Shown in pieces: positions 1 to 8,004 of a stretch of DNA of 35,682 bases. The DNA is taken from contig CATYUF010000010.1 in NCBI GenBank assembly GCA_958413095.1, forward strand, positions 1 through 35,682, given 5' to 3'. The position numbers were made by a program, and so were the translations under genes. The notes beneath the pieces are model-generated. The model was not told the DNA's origin. It worked only from the letters and a program-made list of their open reading frames with translations, and searched no databases. Positions within the stretch are counted from its first letter, which is position 1; each line of letters starts with the position of its first letter. The DNA is from an uncultured Clostridium sp. (lineage in GTDB: Bacteria; Bacillota; Clostridia; TANB77; CAG-508).

Positions 1-17
1 TTTTATCATAACATATT

Positions 18-40
18 AAATATTACAAATTGTAATATTT
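18..40. repeat. Perfect 23-base palindrome at the left edge
   Basis: An 11-base arm AAATATTACAA is followed by one A and then its exact reverse complement. It could be an operator or the terminator of a gene that lies outside the window. There is no clean U-run after it, and nothing else recognisable lies between base 1 and the promoter at 193, which is plain AT-rich sequence. Confidence 0.4.
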
Positions 41-192
41 TATGAAATTACCCTGGAAAATTTTATTGCTTTTTGAATAAAATTTACTAAAACTATTCTC
101 TTTCACATTTTAACTATCTTCACACTTCTTATATTTTTCATATAATTTTTTTTATTTTTATATATCATTTACTGCCTTTAATAAAAATCAAT

Positions 193-221
193 TTGTATTT
201 TTTGTAAATTTATGTTATAAT
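193..221 (+). promoter_or_regulatory. Promoter of the small ORF
   Basis: A -35 box TTGTAT (193-198) and a perfect -10 box TATAAT (216-221) are separated by 17 bases. A TG lies one base upstream of the -10 box, making it an extended -10 site. Transcription would start near 228, giving a leader of about 25 bases before the ATG at 253. Confidence 0.7.
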
Positions 222-252
222 ATATTTATCACACTCAAAGGAGGGCATTTTA

Positions 253-420
253 ATGCTTAACAAAATTAAAAACATGGTAAAAGAAAGTGGAATTCGGTAT
301 ACTTTAGATTTTCTTATAACTGAGGATTTTTCAGATACTCAATTAAAAGATTTGGAAGATCTTCATATTTTAAATCATGGTATTCCTTCACTGTCCCTTC
401 TTTACTCTTTTGAAGAGTAA
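253..420 (+). CDS. Small protein of unknown function (55 aa)
   Basis: The ORF starts at an ATG eight bases after AAGGAGGG (about 238-245), lies under a near-consensus promoter and stops just before a strong terminator. It is therefore a complete monocistronic unit that is very likely expressed. The product has a basic amino-terminal end (MLNKIKNMVKE), then a hydrophobic/acidic stretch with several Asp and Glu, and a carboxy end rich in Leu and Ser. I see no signal peptide, membrane span or known motif. Codon 15 (295-297) is CGG, a codon otherwise almost absent from the window. If CGG caused a +1 slip here, translation would stop three codons later, leaving a peptide of about 17 residues. Function unknown. 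Confidence 0.6.
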   Translation: MLNKIKNMVKESGIRYTLDFLITEDFSDTQLKDLEDLHILNHGIPSLSLLYSFEE

Positions 421-433
421 GAGTAATGTTTTT

Positions 434-470
434 CCCAGAAGGTTTTTTATTTCCTTCTGGGTTTTCTTTT
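434..470 (+). terminator. Rho-independent terminator of the small ORF
   Basis: The arms CCCAGAAGG (434-442) and CCTTCTGGG (453-461) form a perfect 9-bp stem, followed by TTTTCTTTT. It closes the unit that begins at the promoter at 193. Confidence 0.9.
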
Positions 471-512
471 AGCTATAAACTATTTTATAAATATTTTATT
501 ATTTTATCAATA

Positions 513-1653
513 TTATTTTTTTACTAATTTAATTGAAATTTGTCTATTTATTTTCCCCCTTGTTATATCCAATATAACTTCATCTCCTGGTTTTTTCGAG
601 TAAATATACTTTCGTAAATCATTCATTGTATTTAACTCAACATTATCTATTTTTGTAATTATATCACCTACTTTTAATTCTGTATTATCTGCTGCACCTC
701 TCTTTAATATATCTGCTACATATATTCCTTTATTTAAATTAATATTATTAGTTTTATTCAAATATGGTATTACTTCTTTATCATATGCATAAATTCCTAT
801 ACTAGCCTCTTCAAACTCTCCTGTATTTTTATAACTTTCTATAATTGGTTTTACTATATTTATTGGAATTGCAAATCCAATTCCTTCTGCTGATGATATT
901 TTTACTGTATTTATACCTATTACTTCCCCATTTGGAGAAATTAAAGGTCCTCCACTATTTCCGAGGATTTATTGTTGCATCTGTTTGTATTAAATCTGTC
1001 ATATATGAAGCTCTGTCTTTATCTTCTAATTTTATTGTTCTATTTTTTGCACTTATTATTCCTGATGTAACTGTTCTTCTAAACTCATATCCTATTGGAT
1101 TTCCTATTGCATATACACCTTCACCTACTCTTATTTTATCAGAATCTCCAAGTGTTACACATTTTAAGTTATTAGCACTTATTTTTACTAAAGACAAATC
1201 TAAGTCTGTATCACTCCATACTATTGTCCCATCATAATTCCTTCCATTTTCTAGTGTAACAAAACATTTGCTATATTTACTTCCTGTTACATGTTCATTA
1301 CTTAAAATATATCCATCTTCTGTTACTATAACTCCTGTTCCTAAACCTAATTCATTTTCTGTACTACTTGAAAATATCGATGTTCCTGTATTTTTTAATT
1401 TTGAAATTCCCACTATACTTTGTGTTGTTTCTTCTATTACATCTGCTATTTTTTCATTGTTTTCTTGTGCATTTTCCACAGTTTGTTCTTTTATTGTGGA
1501 TTGTACTTGTTCTGTTTGATAATTACTGTCTCCTATTTCTATTTTGCTATATGTAATATATAAATAAAATAGCAAAATCCATATTAATACTGAAATTATA
1601 AAAGTAATTATTACCTTTTTTATACTTTTATTATTTTTTGCTCTTTTACTCAA
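513..1653 (-). CDS. HtrA/DegP-like membrane-anchored serine protease with PDZ domain, split by a +1 shift
   Basis: This is a trypsin-like S1C protease with a carboxy-terminal PDZ domain, about 380 residues once the frame is restored. HtrA proteins degrade or refold misfolded proteins outside the membrane. One membrane span lies at about residues 12-34. The catalytic His is in SNEHVTGS, the Asp in DTDLDLSLVKI and the Ser in GNSGGP. The PDZ domain (GIYVADI...GDIITKIDN...) fills the last 90 residues. The first frame ends at a TAG just after codon CGG (961-963). Dropping the extra base restores P-G-N-S-G-G-P, so the break lies in the catalytic serine motif itself. The start is taken as the TTG at 1651-1653, because the GTG three codons upstream is part of the ribosome binding site GAGGTGA. 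The gene follows the acyl ligase on the same strand. It is either a pseudogene or a frameshift-expressed gene. Confidence 0.85.
961..963 (-). other. Frame junction 1: in-frame CGG with one extra C
   Basis: On the gene strand the reading is AAT CCT CGG AAA TAG. Skipping the C gives CCT GGA AAT AGT GGA, which encodes the expected P-G-N-S-G. No homopolymer is involved. It has the same pattern as the junctions at 15541 and 22538. Confidence 0.8.
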
Positions 1654-1718
1654 AAAAATCACCTCAAAAATAGTATTAACATTTTTAATGTTTTCTAACC
1701 TTTTTGAGGTGATTTTTT
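1652..1718 (-). terminator. Terminator-like hairpin that contains the protease ribosome binding site
   Basis: An 18-bp perfect inverted repeat (1653-1670 and 1701-1718) joins the end of the acyl ligase to the start of the protease. Its first arm overlaps the ligase stop codon. Its second arm contains GAGGTGA, and the T-run after that arm leads straight into the TTG start. A smaller palindrome, AACATT-TTT-AATGTT, sits in the loop. As RNA this would terminate ligase transcripts and bury the protease binding site in readthrough transcripts. Confidence 0.65.
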
Positions 1719-3453
1719 ATGCCTGACCAATTTTCTTTAATTCTTCATATCTTTTTACTTTTTGTGTTGTTGTTTTTACAAAAGGTTCTGTTGTTATATC
1801 TATATTTTTTATATGTTTGAAAACTGGCAATGTTTTATTTATTTCTTTTATTTCATTCCAAATAATATTTTTATATTCTTCTTCTTTTTTATCTCCTAAT
1901 ACATCTTTTATTATATCTTTATCATATACTATTTTTGCACATAGCATTGTATCAGTATTACTTCTTTCTCTTTGATATACTAATGATTCTGTTACATATG
2001 GTAATTTATTTATTAAAAATTCTATTTCTTGTGGATATACATTTTTTCCATTTTTTAATACTATAATATCTTTTTTTCTTCCTGTTATAAATAAAAATCC
2101 ATCTTTATCTATATATGCATAATCTCCTGTATAGAACCAACCATCTTTTAGAGCTTTTTTATTTTCTTCTTCATTTTTGTAATATCCCATCATTACACTT
2201 GGACCTTTTACTGCTAATTCTCCTTCTCCATTTTCATCAGGATTTATAATTTTTGCTTCTAATGTTGGTAATACTAAACCTACTGAACCTGGTCGTTTTT
2301 CTTTATCTGTTTCTGCTGAAATTACTGGCGATGTTTCTGTTAATCCATATCCTTGTACTAAATCTATTCCTAAGTTGTTAAATCCTACTATTGTATCTTT
2401 ATTCATTGGAGCTGCTCCATATAGTACTAATCTTAAATTTCCACCAAAATTGTCTAATACTTGTTTGAAAAATACTTTTCTTAAATCTATTTTGCATTTC
2501 AATAATGCATTAGAGATTTTTGACATCGTATTTATTAATTTAGTCTTTCCTTTTTCTTCAATTGCTTTTGTTATCTTTTTATACATTGTCTCCAAAACTA
2601 ATGGAACTGCTACAAATATTGATATTTTGTATTCAGCTAAATTCTTTTGAATATATTTTAATCCATCACAAAAAGCAACAGTGCAACCTGAATAAAATCC
2701 ATATAAAAATGTTATTGTGCATTCAAATGTATGATGTATTGGTAAAAATGATAATAGTCTATCTGTTGGATATAATTTTACCCAACAAGCTATGTCTGTA
2801 ATGTTAGTGCATATGTTTTTTTGTGATAACATTACCGCTTTTGGCTCATTTGTTGTTCCTGATGTAAATAACATTATTGACATTTCATTTGGATTTACCT
2901 TTATTTCGTCATATTTTTTATCTCCACTTTCTAGCAATTTATTTCCTTCATTAAGTAAATCACTAAATTTTTCAATTTCACTATCTTCTATTTCATCCAT
3001 ACAAATTAACATATTTAAATTTGTATTATCATCTTTTTTTATTTTTTTCATTACCTCTGCATATTTTTTATCAAATACAGCAACTTCTGCTTCACTTCTT
3101 TTCACTAAACTTTGTATTTCATTATCTGGTAAAGCCTTATCCATTGGAACTACTATCATATTTCCAGTTGTAGTTGCAAAATATGTTATACACCATTCAT
3201 ATCTATTATTACCTATTAAAACTACTCTTTTTCCTTCTAAGTTTTTATTTAACAATAATGTTGAAAATGCTTTTACATCTTTCCCTACTTGCTCATATGT
3301 CTTTTCCACATATTCTACTTCTTTTGCTGTATAGTCTTTTTTATATGTATATGCTATATTTTTTGCATAATTTTTTGTAGAATATTCTATCATCTCTCTA
3401 TATGTTTTTACTTCTCTTGACTCATAAACTTTTCTACTTTCGTTTTTCTCCAC
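1717..3453 (-). CDS. AMP-forming acyl ligase (long-chain acyl-CoA synthetase-like)
   Basis: The product has 578 residues and belongs to the ANL superfamily (FadD/LCS type), which activates carboxylic acids as acyl-AMP and transfers them to CoA or a carrier. The ATP-binding loop LFTSGTTNEPKAVML lies near residue 195. GYGLTETSP (the adenylate site), GDYAYIDKDG (the ribose-binding Asp) and GRKKDIIVLKNGKNVYP (the hinge) follow in order, and the length is normal for the family. The start is taken as the GTG at 3451-3453; an in-frame GTG three codons upstream belongs to the ribosome binding site GAGGGTGAT. The gene is divergent from the peptide synthetase at 3751, with 297 bases between them. That makes it the likely supplier of an activated acyl chain for the synthetase's first condensation domain, although a housekeeping role in lipid metabolism is also possible. 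Confidence 0.85.
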   Translation of the reverse strand: MEKNESRKVYESREVKTYREMIEYSTKNYAKNIAYTYKKDYTAKEVEYVEKTYEQVGKDVKAFSTLLLNKNLEGKRVVLIGNNRYEWCITYFATTTGNMIVVPMDKALPDNEIQSLVKRSEAEVAVFDKKYAEVMKKIKKDDNTNLNMLICMDEIEDSEIEKFSDLLNEGNKLLESGDKKYDEIKVNPNEMSIMLFTSGTTNEPKAVMLSQKNICTNITDIACWVKLYPTDRLLSFLPIHHTFECTITFLYGFYSGCTVAFCDGLKYIQKNLAEYKISIFVAVPLVLETMYKKITKAIEEKGKTKLINTMSKISNALLKCKIDLRKVFFKQVLDNFGGNLRLVLYGAAPMNKDTIVGFNNLGIDLVQGYGLTETSPVISAETDKEKRPGSVGLVLPTLEAKIINPDENGEGELAVKGPSVMMGYYKNEEENKKALKDGWFYTGDYAYIDKDGFLFITGRKKDIIVLKNGKNVYPQEIEFLINKLPYVTESLVYQRERSNTDTMLCAKIVYDKDIIKDVLGDKKEEEYKNIIWNEIKEINKTLPVFKHIKNIDITTEPFVKTTTQKVKRYEELKKIGQA

Positions 3454-3481
3454 GGTTATCACCCTCTCTTTCTTTATGCTT

Positions 3482-3510
3482 ATTTTATATTAAATTATTT
3501 AAAATTACAA
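3482..3510 (-). promoter_or_regulatory. Promoter of the acyl ligase
   Basis: Read on the minus strand, the -35 box TTGTAA (3505-3510) and the -10 box TAAAAT (3482-3487) are separated by 17 bases. The leader to the GTG start is about 20 bases. Confidence 0.6.
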
Positions 3511-3591
3511 TATTTTATTTTACTTTTTTATATTAATCTCTTGTAACGCTGATATAAAGCTAAATATACATTTTTATCATCTTATTTATGA

Positions 3592-3605
3592 ACCGTATAT
3601 GCGGT
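3592..3605. promoter_or_regulatory. Possible operator between divergent genes
   Basis: ACCGTATATGCGGT is an imperfect palindrome that stands out by its GC content in an AT-rich region. It lies between the two divergent promoters. No regulator can be assigned to it. Confidence 0.25.
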
Positions 3606-3694
3606 CAAATTAACATGTAATAAACTATTTTCAGCGGCTAATTTACAAAAACCACTATCTTATAATAATATTATAAAAAATTCTTCAATTTTAT

Positions 3695-3723
3695 TTGATT
3701 TTTTTAAAATTTATATATATAAT
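3695..3723 (+). promoter_or_regulatory. Promoter of the synthetase-kinase operon
   Basis: TTGATT (3695-3700), 17 bases, then TATAAT (3718-3723). Transcription would start near 3730, giving a leader of about 20 bases that carries GGGGTGAT. The same two hexamers with the same 17-base spacing and a very similar T/A-rich spacer occur at 10212-10240, before the response regulator. Confidence 0.75.
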
Positions 3724-3750
3724 TATTTCAGAAAATTTCGGGGTGATATT

Positions 3751-6700
3751 ATGAACTATGTAAGTTATAAATTGACCTATCCACAAAGGTCCATATTGTT
3801 AACAGAACAATTCCATCAAAACACTTGTGTTTCAAACATTGCAGGTGTTGTAAAGATTAACGAAAAAATAGATGTTAACATTTTAGAACAAGCTATTAAT
3901 GCTTTTATTAAAAAAAATGATTCTCTTAGAATCAATTTATTTGGTTCTGGTCGTGCCATTAAACAACTTATCAAGAATTATTCTTATATTAAACTTAGAA
4001 AGGTTATTTTATCAGATAACTATTCTTTAAAAGACCTTGAAAACGAGGTTGTTTCCAATCATTTTACTTTATTAAATAGTGATTTATATCAATTTGTAAT
4101 ATTTAAAAATCAAGACGGTACAGGTGGCTTTGTTGTTAATTTGCATCATATTATTTCAGATGCGTGGACAATGAGTATTTTAATTGACCAAATTATTTCT
4201 TTTTATTCTTCCTTAATAAAAAATGAACCTCTTAATATTGAGGACCAACAATATTCATATATTGATTTTATTAATGACGAACAAAAATATTTAGTTAGTT
4301 CAAAATGCGAAAAATCTAAAATTTTTTGGGAAGAGCAATTTAAAGATTTGAATCTTTCTTACCTAAGTGAAGATTCTTCTAATTCTTATGACGCTTTAAG
4401 AAAAGAAGTAACTTTTTCTGAGCAAGATTCAAAAGAAATAAAAAGTTTTTGTGATGAGCATAAAATCTCTTTATTTGTGCTTTTTATGTCTGCTTTAAGT
4501 ATTTATTTAGCCAAAATTAATAATAGTAATTTTTCAACTATTGGGACGCCTGTTCTTAATAGATGTAATTATAAAGAAAAACATATGACTGGTATGTTTA
4601 TTAGTACAGTTCCTTTTTCTTTAAATATAGATAATAATATGAATTGTTTAGAATTTTTTAATATGGTTTCTAAGCAAGAATTTTCAATTTTTAGACACCA
4701 AAAATATCCTTATGACTTATTACTTAATTCTATTAGGAAGAAATTTAATATGTCAAAAAATCTTTTCGATGTATCTATTTCTTATCAAAATGCAAGAGAT
4801 AATAAAGAAGATTCTGACATCTCATATTCTACTAAATGGTTATTTAATAATTGTATTGTGAATAATTTAGATGTTCATATTTATGATATGGATAATACTG
4901 GACTTATTAATGTATTTTATGATTTTAAAAAAGATATTTTTGATATTGAAGATATTGATTTACTTCATAAAAGATTATTTAATATTTTTGAGCAAATGAT
5001 TTCAAACCCTGAGCAAAAAATTTCTGATATTAAAATTATTTCACCAGAAGAAGAAAGTTTTATCTTTAATGATTATAACAAAACAGAAACAAATACTAAT
5101 TTTATTTCTGTTTATGATATGTTTAAAAAACAATTACAAAATAATCCTAAAAAACTTGCTGTTTCTTCTAAGGAAAAATGTGTTACATATGAAGAATTAA
5201 ATAATATTGCTAATAATATTGCTTATTTCTTAAAAAAACATTCTGTTAAGCATGGGGATACAATTTGTTTAGCTTTTGAAAATTCTATTGAGTTTATTGC
5301 TTCAATTATTGCTACTCAAAAATTAGGAGTTTGCTATATTCCTATTGATGTAAAATATCCTATTGATAGGGTTAATTACATTATAGAAAATAGTAATTCA
5401 AAGTTAATACTTACTCATAAACATTTTTTTGAAAATATTACTTCAAAAAATATATTTAATATTGATTTAAATAATTTTTCTAAAAAATGTCTAGAGCCTA
5501 ATATTGCTCTTAATTTAAAAGAAAATGATTTAAGTTATATGATTTACACTTCTGGTTCTACCGGAAAGCCTAAGGGTGTTAAAATATCACATAAAAGTTT
5601 GAGTAATTATATTTCTTGGGCAGTTGATACTTATGTAAATAATGAAGAAACTAATTTTCCTTTGTTTTCTTCTATTGCCTTTGACTTGACAGTGACTTCT
5701 ATATATACACCATTATGTTCAGGTAATTGTATATATATTTATAAAAATGATAATATCCAATTATTATTTAAGGATTTAATTGAAGATAAAAAAACTCAAA
5801 TAGTTAAGTTAACACCTGCTCATTTTAGCTTATTACAGGATTTAGATTTAGAGAATAGTGTTATAACTAAGTTTATTTTAGGTGGTGATGCTTTAACTAC
5901 AAAAGCTTGTGAAAAAATTTCTTCATTGTTTAATCACAAAATACATATTTACAATGAATATGGTCCTACTGAGGCAACTGTTGGTTGTATGATTTATGAA
6001 TATAATCCAAGTGATAATTATACTACTGTACCTATTGGAAAGCCTATTAATAATACAAAAATTCTTATTCTTAATAAAGATTTAGAATTACTTCCACTAG
6101 GAAAAGCTGGGGAAATGTATATTTCTGGTGACTCACTTTCTTTGGGTTATACAAATCCCCAAAAAACTGCTGAAAGTTTTATTGACAGTCCTTTTGAAAA
6201 CGGAAAGAAGTTATATAAAACTGGTGATTTAGCAATTTTATATAAAAATGGAGTTATGGAATATTTAGGGAGGTCAGATTTTCAAGTAAAATTAAATGGT
6301 TATCGAATTGAATTAGGAGAAATTCAATCAACACTACTTTCTCATAAATTAATAAAAGATGCTTGTGTTGTAGTAACTAATATAAACGACCACAATCTTC
6401 TTTCTGCATATTATGTATCAGATTGTGAGATTCCTAATTTAGATATTTATTTATCTAAAACTCTTCCAAGTTATATGATTCCTAATCATTTTACTAAATT
6501 AGATGCAATTCCTTTGACTATAAATGGAAAAGTAGATAAATCAGCTTTGCCTTTACCTAAAAATAGTCCAAAAGATTATGTTGCTCCTAAAAATGAACTT
6601 GAAAAAACTTTGCAAGAAATCTTTTCTATTGTTTTAGGGTTAGATAATAAAATAGGTGTTACTGAAAATATTTTTGATTATTATATCGATTCTCTTACTT

Positions 6701-8004
6701 TGATAAAATTACAATCTATTTTGTATTCAAAGGGGATTAATGTAAACACTCAATATTTTTATGAACAAAAAACTATTAGAAATTTATCTGATTTTCTATT
6801 AGATAATTGTAGTGAAGATATTTCTTCTTTCTTTACTACAATGCCTAATATAGATGAAATTAGAAAAGTAAATACAAATAAGGTTAATGATTTTAAAAAT
6901 ATTACTTTATTTGGAGCTACTGGTTTTTTAGGAATACATATTTTATATGAATTATTAGTTGATACAAGTAGTAATATTAATTGTGTTATTAGAAAAAAAG
7001 ATAATGTTAATCCAATTAGTAGATTAAAAAATAAATTTGCTTTTTATTTTCCTAATATGAATTTAGCTAAATATTGGGATAGAATAAAAGTTATAGATGG
7101 TAATATTTTAGATGGAGCTTTTGGTTTAGATGAAAATTTATATAACGAACTTGGAAATAAGTCAGATTGTGTAATAGATACAGCAGCCTTAGTAAAACAT
7201 TATGGAGATTATGAATTGTTTAATAAAACTAATGTAAATTCCACAAAAGAAATTTTAAGTTTTTGTAAGAAATTTAATATTCCTTTCCATTATGTTTCAA
7301 CTATGTCTGTATCAGGTTTTGGATTAGTACATACTCCTTCTACTGATTTTTATGAAAATAATTTATACATTGGTCAAATGTTTAAGGACAATGTTTATGT
7401 TAGAAGTAAATTCGAAGCAGAAAAATTAATTATTGAATCTTGCAAAAATGAAAATATAACTGCTAGTATTTATAGAGTTGGTACTATTACTAATAGATAC
7501 TCTGATGGTGAATTTCAAGAAAACTTTAAAGATAATGCTTTTTTAAATAGGCTTAAAGCTTTTGTAGATTTGCAAGTTTTCCCAGAGGTCTTATCAAAGT
7601 TTAATTTTGAATTTACACCTGTTGATTATTGTGCAAAATTTATAGTTAACTTACTAAAAAATCAGGATTATAACTTAAATATTTATCATTTATTCAATGA
7701 CAATTATATTAACTGTATTAGTTTAGTTAATATTTTAAGAAAATTAGCTATTCCTTTAAAATGCGTTTCTCTTCAAGAGTTTAGTGAAGTATTAGCTAAT
7801 TCTAATTCAAATTATTTTGGAATTACTGCTTACTTAAAAAATATTAATAACTCTAACGAGCTTGTATTACACAATGAGCAAACTAATTCTATTTTGAAAA
7901 AATATAATTTAGAATGGCCTAAGATTGATTTAGATTATATATCAAAAGTTTTAACTTATATACAAGAACATAATTATTTAGGAGGTACATCAGATGAAAT
8001 TTAA
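3751..8004 (+). CDS. Single-module non-ribosomal peptide synthetase, C-A-T-reductase, predicted asparagine
   Basis: The product has 1417 residues. The condensation domain (about 1-430) has H132-H133 and D137 in HHIISDA, where the usual Gly is Ala. The adenylation domain (about 455-935) has TSGSTGKPKG at 600-609, NEYGPTE at 735-741, YKTGDLA and NGKVDK. The thiolation domain has Ser981 in YYIDSL. The terminal reductase (about 1045-1417) has GATGFLG at 1055-1061 and Y1216xxxK1220. Aligning to the gramicidin synthetase pocket by eye gives D645 L646 T649 K686 I709 G711 E736 V744 G745 K927. That differs by one conservative change from the published asparagine code D-L-T-K-L-G-E-V-G-K. A lone module opening with a condensation domain implies an acyl starter, and the reductase implies release as an aldehyde or alcohol. 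Predicted product: N-acyl-asparaginal or its alcohol. The start has GGGGTGAT 5 bases upstream. No CGG codons are seen. Confidence 0.93.
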   Translation: MNYVSYKLTYPQRSILLTEQFHQNTCVSNIAGVVKINEKIDVNILEQAINAFIKKNDSLRINLFGSGRAIKQLIKNYSYIKLRKVILSDNYSLKDLENEVVSNHFTLLNSDLYQFVIFKNQDGTGGFVVNLHHIISDAWTMSILIDQIISFYSSLIKNEPLNIEDQQYSYIDFINDEQKYLVSSKCEKSKIFWEEQFKDLNLSYLSEDSSNSYDALRKEVTFSEQDSKEIKSFCDEHKISLFVLFMSALSIYLAKINNSNFSTIGTPVLNRCNYKEKHMTGMFISTVPFSLNIDNNMNCLEFFNMVSKQEFSIFRHQKYPYDLLLNSIRKKFNMSKNLFDVSISYQNARDNKEDSDISYSTKWLFNNCIVNNLDVHIYDMDNTGLINVFYDFKKDIFDIEDIDLLHKRLFNIFEQMISNPEQKISDIKIISPEEESFIFNDYNKTETNTNFISVYDMFKKQLQNNPKKLAVSSKEKCVTYEELNNIANNIAYFLKKHSVKHGDTICLAFENSIEFIASIIATQKLGVCYIPIDVKYPIDRVNYIIENSNSKLILTHKHFFENITSKNIFNIDLNNFSKKCLEPNIALNLKENDLSYMIYTSGSTGKPKGVKISHKSLSNYISWAVDTYVNNEETNFPLFSSIAFDLTVTSIYTPLCSGNCIYIYKNDNIQLLFKDLIEDKKTQIVKLTPAHFSLLQDLDLENSVITKFILGGDALTTKACEKISSLFNHKIHIYNEYGPTEATVGCMIYEYNPSDNYTTVPIGKPINNTKILILNKDLELLPLGKAGEMYISGDSLSLGYTNPQKTAESFIDSPFENGKKLYKTGDLAILYKNGVMEYLGRSDFQVKLNGYRIELGEIQSTLLSHKLIKDACVVVTNINDHNLLSAYYVSDCEIPNLDIYLSKTLPSYMIPNHFTKLDAIPLTINGKVDKSALPLPKNSPKDYVAPKNELEKTLQEIFSIVLGLDNKIGVTENIFDYYIDSLTLIKLQSILYSKGINVNTQYFYEQKTIRNLSDFLLDNCSEDISSFFTTMPNIDEIRKVNTNKVNDFKNITLFGATGFLGIHILYELLVDTSSNINCVIRKKDNVNPISRLKNKFAFYFPNMNLAKYWDRIKVIDGNILDGAFGLDENLYNELGNKSDCVIDTAALVKHYGDYELFNKTNVNSTKEILSFCKKFNIPFHYVSTMSVSGFGLVHTPSTDFYENNLYIGQMFKDNVYVRSKFEAEKLIIESCKNENITASIYRVGTITNRYSDGEFQENFKDNAFLNRLKAFVDLQVFPEVLSKFNFEFTPVDYCAKFIVNLLKNQDYNLNIYHLFNDNYINCISLVNILRKLAIPLKCVSLQEFSEVLANSNSNYFGITAYLKNINNSNELVLHNEQTNSILKKYNLEWPKIDLDYISKVLTYIQEHNYLGGTSDEI

